A stretch of DNA of 64,000 nt from an uncultured Muribaculaceae bacterium (lineage in GTDB: Bacteria; Bacteroidota; Bacteroidia; Bacteroidales; Muribaculaceae): the NCBI GenBank assembly GCA_934555895.1, contig CAKTFH010000003.1, positions 1-64,000 on the forward strand, in the 5' to 3' direction. A program made the position numbers and the translations under genes. This document shows, in pieces, positions 45,171 to 54,291 of this stretch (its first letter is position 1; every line of letters begins with the position of its first letter). The notes beneath the pieces were generated by a model. The model was given only the letters and a program-made list of their open reading frames with translations. It was not told the origin of the DNA and did no database searches.

Positions 45171-45569
45171 TCAGTCGATGTCTTCGATTTCAGCTATCGC
45201 GGCATCGCTCCAAAGCTCCTCCAGATTATAGAGCGCGCGATGCTCGGGCACAAACACGTGCACGAAAGTGGTGCCATAATCTATCACTATCCAGCTCGAA
45301 TTGCGGTATCCATCGTAATTGTACGGTTTGATGCCGGCTTTTTCGAGCAGCTCCTCACGCACGTTGTCGGCTATGGCGGCTACTTGCTGGGGAGTGCGGC
45401 CCTCGCATATGATGAATTCAAATGCCGGAGCATTCTCGATGGATGTCAAGTCCATCACCGTGATTCCCTTACCTTTTTTATCCTGTATGGCTTCCACTAT
45501 GAGCGAGCGGATTGCCGGAGCTGTGATGTCTGCTTTTTTACTGGTATTCCTGACTATGGTGTCTGACAT
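45171..45569 (-). CDS. rsfS: Ribosomal silencing factor RsfS
   Basis: 132 residues, slightly longer than typical because of a short N-terminal leader. Conserved family parts are ITVMDLTSIENAPAFEFIIC, EGRTPQQVAAIADNVREEL and WIVIDYGTTFVHVFVPEHR, followed by YNLEELWSDA. It binds ribosomal protein uL14 and blocks subunit joining when nutrients are short. It heads the rsfS-ftsH transcript. Confidence 0.93.
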   Translation of the reverse strand: MSDTIVRNTSKKADITAPAIRSLIVEAIQDKKGKGITVMDLTSIENAPAFEFIICEGRTPQQVAAIADNVREELLEKAGIKPYNYDGYRNSSWIVIDYGTTFVHVFVPEHRALYNLEELWSDAAIAEIEDID

Positions 45570-45648
45570 TGGCGATATGTTCGTGATAAAAATAAATGTT
45601 TTTGTTACTGTGTCGTCGTTATCGTGTCGTTGTGTCGTTTATGTGATG

Positions 45649-45656
45649 CAAAGATA
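45649..45656 (-). promoter_or_regulatory. -7 element of the rsfS-ftsH promoter
   Basis: TATCTTTG on the minus strand fits TAnnTTTG in all fixed positions. No TTTG is found at 20-nt spacing. The leader from about 45642 to the ATG at 45569 contains several GTCGT/ACGAC-like units (45612-45639) with no clear meaning. The rest of the gap 45570-45792 shows nothing else. Confidence 0.5.
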
Positions 45657-45792
45657 CGAAAACTTTCCAATTCCGGGCCCGATGTCGGCCGTCCCGTTTT
45701 CTTCTCTAACAAATCTGAGGCCAAAAAAGGTTAAAAAGAGAGAATAAATCTGGTCTGATTCTTAAAAAACATCTGATTTCCCAAGTTTTGCA

Positions 45793-47055
45793 TCACTCGA
45801 AGTGCAGAGTTTTCACGGGCGAGAGTCGGCTGATCATAGATGTTGGCAGTAGCATTATGAGGTACGACAGCCCTCCTACAGCCACATTGAGCATCAGCCA
45901 CGACAATATATCGAACTCCACAGGCACCGAGGTCAGATAATAGCTGTCGGGGTCGAGAGGAAGCAGATGCCACTTGCTCTCCGCAAAAATCAGCATGAGA
46001 CTCAGGGCGTTGCCTATGCATAAACCGAGCAGAATCACCCTTGCGCCAAGCCGGAGAAACACGGCTCGGATCTGACGGTCGGTGGCTCCGAGAGCTTTGA
46101 GGATGCCCACCATGTTCACACGCTGCAGTATAAGGATAAGCACACACGTAATTAGCATGAATGCGCTCACACATCCCATCAGTATCAGAATGACCGCCAC
46201 ATTTGTGTCGAGCAACGCAAGCCAGTTGAAATAAATAGCTCCTGTGCGAAGCACCGAATCTACCATCATCACTTCCGGAAGCTTCCCTGCCGAGTATGCC
46301 GCGTTAAGTTCGCCCTGAAGGCGTGTGGCAAACGGCTCGATATCTTTTTTTTCAAGGCCTGAAATCTCAAGACGCTCTCCCTGTCCGGCTTCAAGATGCA
46401 GCAGCGACTCCAGTGCACTGTAAGGGGCGAATGCCACTACATCGTCGTAATCGCTGAATCCGCTTGAATATATTCCCGTCACCTCAAAACGACGGGGGCG
46501 TATATTTTCACCCGTTATGAAATATGCGTCCACTTTGTCGCCGAGTTTCAGACGCAGTTTTGAAGCCATCTTCTCCGATATGGTCACACCGCGTGGATTG
46601 TCGCCAGACGGGAGCACCCCCTCTGTGAGCACAGAGCGCTCAAAGGTATTGTCGTGGCCGGCGGAATAAGCCCTGAATGTCACTCCGAGAAAATTGTCGG
46701 ATGTTTTCAGCAGACCGGTCTCGTCGGCGCTCATGGCTACTGATATTTCGCTTTTATCTATGCCACAGGCTCGTATAGCAGCATCAACTGCTGCATCGAT
46801 TGTCTGAGTACGGTGGAATACCGCAGGCTCGACACCGCCGGAATCAGGCAGAGGCATCACTGCCACCTGTGCATCGAAACCCATTATCTTGCGTGTGATC
46901 TCGCTCTTGAATCCGCCTACCACCGCAATGGAAAGCATCATTACAGTAAAGGCCACGGAGATACCTGCCACTGCAACAACTATGGCGGGCGACAGCCTGC
47001 TGCTGCCGCCCTCTCTGAGCGAGAGCCGCTTGCTGATAAACGAACTTAGCCGCAT
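45793..47055 (-). CDS. ABC transporter permease of the FtsX/LolC-LolE type
   Basis: 420 residues. N-terminal SRLSPAIVVAVAGISVAFTV marks the first membrane helix and is typical of LolC/E. A periplasmic MacB_PCD-like domain follows (FKSEITRKIMGFDAQVAVMP at its start, LKLGDKVDAYFITGENIRPR later). Then three C-terminal helices with the FtsX pattern (ILILMGCVSAFMLITCVLIL, LKALGATDRQIRAVFLRLGA). It probably releases lipoproteins from the inner membrane as part of a Lol-like complex; the ATPase partner is not next to it. It is divergent from the DUF3943 gene. Confidence 0.87.
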   Translation of the reverse strand: MRLSSFISKRLSLREGGSSRLSPAIVVAVAGISVAFTVMMLSIAVVGGFKSEITRKIMGFDAQVAVMPLPDSGGVEPAVFHRTQTIDAAVDAAIRACGIDKSEISVAMSADETGLLKTSDNFLGVTFRAYSAGHDNTFERSVLTEGVLPSGDNPRGVTISEKMASKLRLKLGDKVDAYFITGENIRPRRFEVTGIYSSGFSDYDDVVAFAPYSALESLLHLEAGQGERLEISGLEKKDIEPFATRLQGELNAAYSAGKLPEVMMVDSVLRTGAIYFNWLALLDTNVAVILILMGCVSAFMLITCVLILILQRVNMVGILKALGATDRQIRAVFLRLGARVILLGLCIGNALSLMLIFAESKWHLLPLDPDSYYLTSVPVEFDILSWLMLNVAVGGLSYLIMLLPTSMISRLSPVKTLHFE

Positions 47056-47080
47056 ATATGCCTTTTACTGATATTTCATG

Positions 47081-47112
47081 CAAAACTACTAATAATTGTT
47101 TTATCCGGCAAA
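47081..47112 (-). promoter_or_regulatory. Bacteroidetes-type promoter for the LolC/E-like permease gene
   Basis: On the minus strand TTTG (47109-47112) and TAGTTTTG (47081-47088) are both full matches and the spacer is exactly 20 nt. Predicted start near 47074, leaving about 19 nt before the ATG at 47055. Confidence 0.75.
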
Positions 47113-47165
47113 AATCCAAACACACTCGAAATACGTTATCATGTTAAAATCGCACGTTTCAACAT

Positions 47166-48098
47166 ATGAAGACTTTTTTTACAATAAGACTGACCGCTGC
47201 AATGATTTGCCTTACAGCCTTCACGGCAGGAGCTTCTGAAGAGAACCCTGACACCGTGCAGTCGCAGCTCATAATACCACCAGGCGACCGATATACCACC
47301 GTCGATGAAAACGAAATTGTCACGGATGTCAATGCCGACAATCCGCCCGAAGCACCGAAGCTCTCCGACGAAGCATCTGTCTCGGGGCGCGACACACTGT
47401 TCACAATCGAGGGACGGCCGCCGAGCATATATTCGCTTCCGGCATCATGGACGCTGAACCGCCCGTGGTGGCACGGCATGTGGATTAACACAGCAGTCCT
47501 ATCGGGCGCGTTCATCGGCACACTGTTCGTGCTCGAATGTCTTCCCGAAGACGCCACAGCATGGAACAGGGCCGAAATCTCAGGCACACCGTTTTACAAA
47601 CGCTGGTTCCGCAACATCTTCAAAAAGGGCCCCGAGTGGGACCACGACAAATTCATATTCAACTGGGTGCTTCATCCCTATGCCGGCGCCGCTTATTTCA
47701 TGTGTGCCCGCACCAACGGCTTCAATTTCTGGCGCTCGATGCTCTATTCGGCACTCATCTCAACCGTAGCGTGGGAATTCGGCATCGAAGCGTGCATGGA
47801 ACGGCCGTCGTATCAGGATCTCTTTGTCACCCCTCTGATAGGCAGTATCATAGGCGAGGGATTTTACAGGCTCAAACGCCAGATAGTCGACCGCGACTAT
47901 GAAATACTCGGTTCGAAATACATCGGTCACATACTGGCCTTCTTCCTCGACCCGATGAATGAGGTGATAGGCTGGCTTACTCCCGGCGAATGCCGTTATA
48001 TCGGTCCCGGATGCATCCAGTCACAGCCGCTCATCATGCCGAACCCAGCCCCGGGTTTCTCACCCTCGATGGGCATAAGCATTAGTGCCACTTTCTAA
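47166..48098 (+). CDS. DUF3943 domain-containing protein
   Basis: 310 residues with a signal peptide (MKTFFTIRLTAAMICLTAFT, cleavage near AGA-SEE). The DUF3943 core lies at residues about 150-250: FNWVLHPYAGAAYFMCARTN followed by GFNFWRSMLYSALISTVAWE and FGIEACMERPSYQDLFVTPL. It is rich in Trp, Pro and Gly, and ends GFSPSMGISISATF, which suits an outer-membrane or membrane-associated protein. Function unknown. It stands alone on the plus strand, divergent from the permease gene, and its stop codon overlaps the stop of the M16 gene by 4 nt. Confidence 0.82.
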   Translation: MKTFFTIRLTAAMICLTAFTAGASEENPDTVQSQLIIPPGDRYTTVDENEIVTDVNADNPPEAPKLSDEASVSGRDTLFTIEGRPPSIYSLPASWTLNRPWWHGMWINTAVLSGAFIGTLFVLECLPEDATAWNRAEISGTPFYKRWFRNIFKKGPEWDHDKFIFNWVLHPYAGAAYFMCARTNGFNFWRSMLYSALISTVAWEFGIEACMERPSYQDLFVTPLIGSIIGEGFYRLKRQIVDRDYEILGSKYIGHILAFFLDPMNEVIGWLTPGECRYIGPGCIQSQPLIMPNPAPGFSPSMGISISATF

Positions 48099-49381
48099 GA
48101 GCCACCTGCGGTGGCCACGTACCATGGGGCCGATAACAGATAGTCGCGGGTGACCTGCATTATATCTTCCGGGGTAATTTCCCTCACTGCACTCATGCGC
48201 CTCTCCACATCTGCCCACTGCGAGGCGAACATGTCGCTGTTGACCTGAAAATCCATCATGGTGAACGGAGAGTCGAACATCGCCACGATGTTACCGAGCA
48301 TGGAATTGCGCACTATACCGAGCTCTTCGGGCGACATCGGTCCGGAGGCGAGGCGTTCCACCTCCTTGCGAGTCTCGCTCACCACAGCCTGCGCATAGGC
48401 ATTGTCGGCCTCGCAGCTTATGCGACAGCTTGAGCCTTCCAGCGTCTGCTGCAAAATCGCATGTATGCCATAGGTATAACCTTTGTCTTCACGGATGTTG
48501 CTCATCAGGCGGCTCGTGAAATATCCTCCCAGAGCGAAAACCGCTATGCGCAGTTTCTCGAAGTCGGCATGGTCACCCGGAATCACAGGGATGTCTATTC
48601 TGATGGCCGTCTGCATCGATTCGGGCATACTTGTGTGCCGGTAATCCCCATCAGGTTTACGATGTGATGCCACAATGCGTCTCAGGTTGTGGTTTCCGAA
48701 AGGTACGGAGGCGAATGCGTCGGTGACATGAGCCTCGAGAGCATCATCAATTTTGCCGCTGAGATAGATGATAGGTGTGGTGCCGAGAATTATGTCACGG
48801 TGCATATCCACAATGCGACCGCGCTCCACGGCGAGATAGTCTTCGGCCGTGTTGTAGTGGTTCTGCGGATGATGCTCACCGTAAAAAATAGCGGTGGAGT
48901 TCATTCCCGCTATAGTCATAGGTTTCTTGTACTCAAGTTCGACTGCAGCGGCAAATTTCCGTCGTAATGCCCCGAGAGTATCTTCCGGGAACGACGGGTC
49001 GGTAATGATCTCTGCCACCAGCGGGAGAAGTTCACCCGCCGTGTGATTAAGCATGTATATATTAAACGAAGTGGAATGAAGCTGCGAGTCGACTGTAGTC
49101 CATGCTCCGAAAGTCTCGAAAATATCGGCTATCTGAGCGCCGGAGTGCTTTGATGTACCCTCGGAAAGCATAGGTCGCAGCAGATTGTAGGCAGCACGCT
49201 CATCCACATCAAGGCGTCCCGCCGGCCACCTTACAGTAAGACGGCTCACAGGCTGTGTGCCGCTGTCAAGAGACACAAGCTCAACACCATTGCTAAAACT
49301 ACGGCGCTCCACCGGCGGCATACACCTAACCGGAATTTCCCTTATCGCAGGCACCGCTTCCCTGTCGAGAACGGCGCTCAT
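48095..49381 (-). CDS. M16 (pitrilysin-like) family protein lacking the zinc motif
   Basis: 428 residues. The two-lobed M16 fold is clear: VSRLTVRWPAGRLDVDERAA, then LRPMLSEGTSKHSGAQIADI and FGAWTTVDSQLHSTSFNIYM in the first lobe, and FGNHNLRRIVASH, FALGGYFTSRLMSNIREDKG and YTYGIHAILQQTLEGSSCRI in the second. The HxxEH zinc site expected before EGT is missing (LLRPML in its place), so this is probably the non-catalytic partner type that pairs with an active M16 subunit elsewhere. Its ATG overlaps the kdsB stop by 4 nt. No signal peptide is evident. Confidence 0.85.
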   Translation of the reverse strand: MSAVLDREAVPAIREIPVRCMPPVERRSFSNGVELVSLDSGTQPVSRLTVRWPAGRLDVDERAAYNLLRPMLSEGTSKHSGAQIADIFETFGAWTTVDSQLHSTSFNIYMLNHTAGELLPLVAEIITDPSFPEDTLGALRRKFAAAVELEYKKPMTIAGMNSTAIFYGEHHPQNHYNTAEDYLAVERGRIVDMHRDIILGTTPIIYLSGKIDDALEAHVTDAFASVPFGNHNLRRIVASHRKPDGDYRHTSMPESMQTAIRIDIPVIPGDHADFEKLRIAVFALGGYFTSRLMSNIREDKGYTYGIHAILQQTLEGSSCRISCEADNAYAQAVVSETRKEVERLASGPMSPEELGIVRNSMLGNIVAMFDSPFTMMDFQVNSDMFASQWADVERRMSAVREITPEDIMQVTRDYLLSAPWYVATAGGS

Positions 49382-50148
49382 TTAATGCCTGATTTTAGCA
49401 GATACTCCTCAGCTGCTGCAAGGTCGGCCGGAGTGTCAATTCCTATGGTGGGATAATCGCTTTTGGCCACCTTGATGCGATAACCGTGCTGAAGCCACCT
49501 CAACTGTTCGAGAGATTCGGCAATTTCGAGCGGCGACTGCGGCAGGCGTGTGATGCGGTCAAGCACATCTGCACGGTAGGCATACATACCTATATGAGTA
49601 TAGTATTGAAACTCAGCCGGCCAACGTTCTTTTTCGATACCTCTTAGATATGGTATCACCGAACGGCTGAAAAGCATGGCGAAACCATCGGAAGTAGCAA
49701 CCACCTTGGGCGAATTGGGATTGCAGAGAGCCTCGTATGTGCCATCGGAGGGGAAGGGACGCACAAGAGTGGCAATCTGTGTGGCCTCGTCATCGAAACA
49801 CCCTTTGATCTGCTCAATCTGTCGGGGATCGATGAATGGTTCGTCACCTTGAATATTAATAACCACATCGGCGGTGCTGCCGGACACCTCGTAAGCCTCG
49901 CGGCAACGGTCGGTGCCACTGCGGTGAAGCGGCGATGTCATGGTCACACGGCCACCGAAACCGCGCACGGCATCGGCTATGCGGTCGTCGTCGGTAGCCA
50001 CCCACACTTCATCAAGCGCCTGATTCACACGGCGGTATACACGCTCTATCACTGGTACTCCGTTGAGGAGAGCCAGAGGTTTTCCCGGGAATCGGGTCGA
50101 GGCATATCGCGCAGGGATTATCCCCACAAATTTCAGTTTATTTTCCAT
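49378..50148 (-). CDS. kdsB: 3-deoxy-manno-octulosonate cytidylyltransferase
   Basis: 256 residues. It begins MENKLKFVGIIPARYASTRF followed by PGKPL, the nucleotide-binding signature. Other marks are EVWVATDDDRIADAVRGFGG, MTSPLHRSGTDRCREAYEVS and INIQGDEPFIDP (metal site). It activates Kdo with CTP to CMP-Kdo for the LPS inner core. The length is typical. It lies 42 nt after the thiE-like gene and is translationally coupled to the M16 gene. Confidence 0.94.
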   Translation of the reverse strand: MENKLKFVGIIPARYASTRFPGKPLALLNGVPVIERVYRRVNQALDEVWVATDDDRIADAVRGFGGRVTMTSPLHRSGTDRCREAYEVSGSTADVVINIQGDEPFIDPRQIEQIKGCFDDEATQIATLVRPFPSDGTYEALCNPNSPKVVATSDGFAMLFSRSVIPYLRGIEKERWPAEFQYYTHIGMYAYRADVLDRITRLPQSPLEIAESLEQLRWLQHGYRIKVAKSDYPTIGIDTPADLAAAEEYLLKSGIK

Positions 50149-50190
50149 TGCTGATAATAATCGTAATGTGACAATGCTGACTCACAGCAA

Positions 50191-50817
50191 TCAGATAGAC
50201 TCATGTGCCACACGGCGTGCCTCGGCGAGAAGATCGCATATCACGGCGGTGGCAGCCTCCGGATTCTCGGCTTCAGTTATCGCATCCGATACCGCCACCC
50301 CGGCCACTCCCGCTTTCAGAAGGGCCTCGTAGCTTTCGGTGGGCACATCGCCCGATGCCACGACATGAAAGCATATGTCGGCATCGTTGAGCGCATCGAC
50401 CATAGAGGCATAAAACGCCACAATGTCAGCACCGTCAGCGGGAGCGGGCACAAGCAGATAATCGAGATCGAGGCCGCCCAATGCCTTGGCATCCTCCACC
50501 GATTTCACTTCCACACCGATTACGGCCTCAGCACCCAGACGCTCACGGGCAGCGGCCACAGACATGCGGCCGCAGTCGTGCATCATCACACCGTGCACTT
50601 TGAGTTCTTCTACAAGCTCCACATCGTCGTCGATTATGAGAAAAGCCTCACCTTCGCGACATTCGGGAATTATCTCCTTTGCTATTTTAGCCATATCAAC
50701 CTCGTTATCAAGGCCATTGTGAGAAAGTTCTATCCAGCGGCAGCCACCTTTAATGGCCATCCGCACAAGCTCGGCAACGCTAAACCGGCTGCTCGGAGCT
50801 GTGACAAACTGCAACAT
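50191..50817 (-). CDS. Thiamine-phosphate-synthase-like (ThiE/TenI family) protein
   Basis: 208 residues folding as a TIM barrel by pattern: MLQFVTAPSSRFSVAELVRM and GGCRWIELSHNGLDN near the start, FLIIDDDVELVEELKVHGVM, MHDCGRMSVAAARERLGAEA, IGVEVKSVEDAKALGGLDLD and AGVAGVAVSDAITEAENPEA. The order matches ThiE, with LIIDDDVELVEEL for the DD/D metal site. Several canonical ThiE residues appear changed, so it may be a divergent TenI-like member rather than a true thiamine enzyme. No other thiamine genes are near. It starts 27 nt after the S41 protease gene. Confidence 0.72.
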   Translation of the reverse strand: MLQFVTAPSSRFSVAELVRMAIKGGCRWIELSHNGLDNEVDMAKIAKEIIPECREGEAFLIIDDDVELVEELKVHGVMMHDCGRMSVAAARERLGAEAVIGVEVKSVEDAKALGGLDLDYLLVPAPADGADIVAFYASMVDALNDADICFHVVASGDVPTESYEALLKAGVAGVAVSDAITEAENPEAATAVICDLLAEARRVAHESI

Positions 50818-50844
50818 ACTCTATCCGTTCTAAAAAAATCTCAG

Positions 50845-53800
50845 TTATCTGTTGGCCGGCAATTTTTCAAGTAAAGTCTTCACCGCGCCCTCGAGCTGGG
50901 CATCGTGACCGCGAGCCACATCGCCCGGATTATTATAGATTAAAACATCAGGCATCAGCTGATGGTTTTCGAGCGTATTGCCCTCTCGGTCGACCGAAGT
51001 GACCTGCGGAATACCAAAATAGATGCTGGGATCTACCTGGTCTTCCCACCACACGGCTGTCATGGTGCCCGGCACGGGAGCGCCCACCAATGTGCCTATG
51101 CCAAGTGTTTTGTAAGTGAAAGGTGTGCCGTGAGCATCGGAATAGTTGCTTTCATTGACAAGCATGGCCGACGGTTTGGTCCACTGCGAGAACGGGTCTA
51201 TGCCGATTTCCTTGCCACGCGGAGCATAGGTCACATACTGATGTCCGCCGAGAAGCAGGGCCACATCATTGTGAAGCCAGCCTCCGCCGTTCCAACGGGT
51301 GTCGACCACCACTGCGTCGCAGTCGCGGTATCTGCCGAGCAGACGCGAATAGACTGCGGAGAACGAAGGCGAGTTCATGCCCTGAATATGCACATAACCC
51401 ACGCGCCCACCGGATAGAGAATCAACAAGAGCCTCATTGCGCTCCACCCAGCGCTCGTAGAGCAGTCCGCTCAGATCACCTGTGGGACGCACCTGTATGT
51501 CTTCAGTCTTACCGTTCGTGCGCTTCACCGTCAGACGCACCTTGCGGCCTATCTTGCCCGAAAGCAGCGGAGCCGGGTCGGCGCCGGGAGCGACAGTTGT
51601 ACCGTCGATGGCCAGTATGATGTCACCGGGTTCGATATGGGCAGCTTTCGACGAGAGAGGACCGCGTTTCAACACCTCCTTCACCTTAAGGCCTTCGCCC
51701 TGATATAAATCGTCGTAAAAGGCTCCGAGACGCCCGGTGGCCATCTCGGCACCGGGAGCACGATAACCACTGCCGGTGTGGCTTGCATTAAGTTCTCCAA
51801 GGGCTTCCGACATTAGTTCGGCGAAATCATAGTTGTTGTCGATGGCGGGGAGGAACTTCTCGTAGTCGCTCACCACCTTCTTCCAGTCCGTGCCGTGAAG
51901 CTTCACATCGTGGAACTTGTCGGCCACCTGCGAAGCCATGTGACGATACATGTATTCGCGGTCAAGCGATGGCTTACGGTCGTAGAGGGCCTCAAACTCG
52001 ATATTGTCGCGTTTACCGTCGGAAAGCTGTATCTTGGAGATGCCTCCTGCACCGAAATATATGTTCTCGCCCTTAGCGTCGACCACAAACGAGCCGCCAA
52101 CACCGCCGGTGAGCACCCTGACATCACCTTTGCGCATGTCGCGCACCATAAGATTCGAGTTGCCGTCGGCATTGGTTACTATATAGTAGAGCTTGGAGCC
52201 GTCGTTGGAGAGATAATAGTCGCCCATGAAACCCGACATGCGTGTGAGCCTTGCCGTGCGGTAACGGCGGTTTTCGAGGTCGAAATCCACCGATTTCACT
52301 TCATCCTTCTTGTCGGCATCTTTATCCTTGTCCTTGTCGCCCTTTTTGTCTTTTTTGTTTTTCTTGCCTTTCTTGTCGGCTTTATCTTTCTCCTCGGCCT
52401 CGTTCTTGGCTTTATCAGCCTCTTCCTTGGCCTCTTTTGCCAAAGCGGCCTCCTCTTCGGTGTAGTGGAACTCATCCCATGCGTCACCGTCGAGCATCAT
52501 CACCAATACATCTTCTGTCTCGCCCCACGAGCCCGGATTCTTCATGCCATAGCGGCCTGATTTGTAACCAACCGCACGGCCGTCCATCAGCCAGCGGGGA
52601 TTGCTGTCGGCAAAACCGCTCTCGGTAAGGTTCACCACCTGCGAACCGTCGGCCTTAACCAGAGCCACATCATTGTGGTTCCAACCTAGTTCGCCAATAT
52701 AATCGGTGAGGAGCCATTTGCTGTCGGGACTCCATTGGAAAGTCACATCGCCGTCGGTATAGGAATAATTGTATTTACCGTCGAGTGCGGTGTTGACCTT
52801 TTTGGTCGCGGGGTCGATCACACAGATTTCATCCCTGTCGCGCAGGAAAGCAATCTTTGTACCGTCGGGACTGTATGCAGGTTGTTGGGCAGGTTTGCCG
52901 TTTTCAGGAGCATAGAGCAGAGTCTCGTCCACACCGGTGCAGTAGGTGAAGTTTTTGTCATCTTTTGAATGAATTGTCGCGGTATAGAGAGCCCATTGTC
53001 CGTCGCGCTCGCTGTCATATACAAGTGTACGCCCGTCTTTCGAGAAGCTCACCACGCGCTCCTGGCCTGGAGTGTTTGTGATTCGTTTTGTGGTTTTGTA
53101 CTTGGCCGAGGTGACATACACATCGCCACGCACAATGAAGGCTATCTCAGAACCGTCGTTATTGACCGCGATGTCGGTGACACCGTTTGAAGTGTAATAT
53201 TTCACTTCATCGGGGTTGAACTCATCGGCGGTGAAGGTCACATTCACCTTCTGTGGCTCCTTTCCCGGCACAAGAGTATAAAGGCTGCCGCCGTTGGTGA
53301 AAGCCATAGTGCCATTGGCGGCACGGGAAAGAGAGCGCACAGGATAATCCACAAAATTCGTGAGCTGTGTATCGTTGATCCCGTCAAGTGTGCGTGTCCA
53401 GACATTCAGCACACCATTCCGCTCCGAAATGTAGCCCATCGTGTTGTCGTCAATCCACACAGGAGAGTTGTCGTGGCCGTTGAAATCGGTCAGCTTCTTA
53501 TAGCTGTCGCCGTCTTTCAGCCAGATATCGTTGGTGCCTGCCGAACGCTCGTGCTTGCGGTAGAGATTTTCAAAACCTTTCTTATCCTGATACAGAATGC
53601 GACCTTTACTGTCGGCCGAGGCCTCTGTCATGGCCACATGGGCATAAAGCCGCGGTCGGCTGAGCGGACGGTTGACATTCACCGTATAGGTCTGCGACAC
53701 CGACGGTGCCACAAGAGCCTCATTGGAGCCCATGCCATTGTACTGCACCAGCAGTATACTGTCGTTTAGCCATGTAAGCGGGGTCTCACCATATGAATCG

Positions 53801-54114
53801 GCGGTTATACGCACGGCGTTGCCACCCTTTGCGGGAATCACATATATATCGGCATTGTTGCGCACACGTGAGCTTCGGAAAGCTATACGTGTGCCGTCGG
53901 GGCTCCATACCGGATTTGTATCATAGGCAGATGAGGTGGTAAGTCTCGTGGCCTCTCCGCCGGTTACAGGAACTGTCCAAATGTCGCCTTTATATCTGAA
54001 TGCCAGTGTTGAGCCATCGGGTGAAATCGACGGTGTGCGCAGCCATTGTGCGCTGTCCTCTGCGCCTGCCTGCAAAGCAGCCGTGGCAGCAAGGATAATG
54101 ATTGCTCTTTTCAT
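50845..54114 (-). CDS. Tricorn-like S41 protease with WD40-type propeller and PDZ domain
   Basis: 1089 residues with a signal peptide (AIIILAATAALQAGA). Residues about 25-540 hold PD40/WD40-like repeats (SPDGSTLAFRYKGDIWTVPV, PVWSPDGTRIAFRSSRVRNN, AYSPDGTKIAFLRDRDEICV). Residues about 548-610 are a highly charged Lys/Asp/Glu insert. A tricorn-core and PDZ region follows (EPGDIILAIDGTTVAPGADP). The catalytic part has S778-H779 in LNASHTGSGY, VVVDTRWNGGGWLHNDVALL, the nucleophile S992 with D993 in NYSDAHGTP, and LENHQLMPDV near the end. It probably processes peptides in the periplasm. It leads the S41-thiE-like-kdsB-M16 operon. Confidence 0.9.
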   Translation of the reverse strand: MKRAIIILAATAALQAGAEDSAQWLRTPSISPDGSTLAFRYKGDIWTVPVTGGEATRLTTSSAYDTNPVWSPDGTRIAFRSSRVRNNADIYVIPAKGGNAVRITADSYGETPLTWLNDSILLVQYNGMGSNEALVAPSVSQTYTVNVNRPLSRPRLYAHVAMTEASADSKGRILYQDKKGFENLYRKHERSAGTNDIWLKDGDSYKKLTDFNGHDNSPVWIDDNTMGYISERNGVLNVWTRTLDGINDTQLTNFVDYPVRSLSRAANGTMAFTNGGSLYTLVPGKEPQKVNVTFTADEFNPDEVKYYTSNGVTDIAVNNDGSEIAFIVRGDVYVTSAKYKTTKRITNTPGQERVVSFSKDGRTLVYDSERDGQWALYTATIHSKDDKNFTYCTGVDETLLYAPENGKPAQQPAYSPDGTKIAFLRDRDEICVIDPATKKVNTALDGKYNYSYTDGDVTFQWSPDSKWLLTDYIGELGWNHNDVALVKADGSQVVNLTESGFADSNPRWLMDGRAVGYKSGRYGMKNPGSWGETEDVLVMMLDGDAWDEFHYTEEEAALAKEAKEEADKAKNEAEEKDKADKKGKKNKKDKKGDKDKDKDADKKDEVKSVDFDLENRRYRTARLTRMSGFMGDYYLSNDGSKLYYIVTNADGNSNLMVRDMRKGDVRVLTGGVGGSFVVDAKGENIYFGAGGISKIQLSDGKRDNIEFEALYDRKPSLDREYMYRHMASQVADKFHDVKLHGTDWKKVVSDYEKFLPAIDNNYDFAELMSEALGELNASHTGSGYRAPGAEMATGRLGAFYDDLYQGEGLKVKEVLKRGPLSSKAAHIEPGDIILAIDGTTVAPGADPAPLLSGKIGRKVRLTVKRTNGKTEDIQVRPTGDLSGLLYERWVERNEALVDSLSGGRVGYVHIQGMNSPSFSAVYSRLLGRYRDCDAVVVDTRWNGGGWLHNDVALLLGGHQYVTYAPRGKEIGIDPFSQWTKPSAMLVNESNYSDAHGTPFTYKTLGIGTLVGAPVPGTMTAVWWEDQVDPSIYFGIPQVTSVDREGNTLENHQLMPDVLIYNNPGDVARGHDAQLEGAVKTLLEKLPANR

Positions 54115-54154
54115 AGAAAATGTCTGGTGTATTTAAAATGCCGTTTTGTAGCAA

Positions 54155-54162
54155 CAAATGTA
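54155..54162 (-). promoter_or_regulatory. -7 element of the S41 protease promoter
   Basis: TACATTTG on the minus strand matches TAnnTTTG fully. No TTTG is found 20 nt upstream. Predicted start near 54148, about 34 nt before the ATG at 54114. It is about 90 nt from the divergent rho promoter. Confidence 0.45.
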
Positions 54163-54253
54163 AGAAAAAACCTGCAGTAAGCATGCATTTTTCCGGCAAA
54201 AACCTCACATTAATCGCCGCACACGCTGTTCTGACGAACTTTTTGTCGAAATA

Positions 54254-54285
54254 TTTGTTTAATTTTACGGAAACGACTAAATTTG
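54254..54285 (+). promoter_or_regulatory. Bacteroidetes-type promoter of rho
   Basis: TTTG (54254-54257) and TAAATTTG (54278-54285) match the -33 and -7 consensus fully with exactly 20 nt between them. Predicted start near 54292, which gives rho an unusually long leader of about 500 nt. Confidence 0.78.
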
Positions 54286-54291
54286 CACCGT

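Noticed and set aside
45612..45639. GTCGT-rich stretch upstream of rsfS
   Set aside because: Irregular spacing and only a few copies; too short to call a repeat array.
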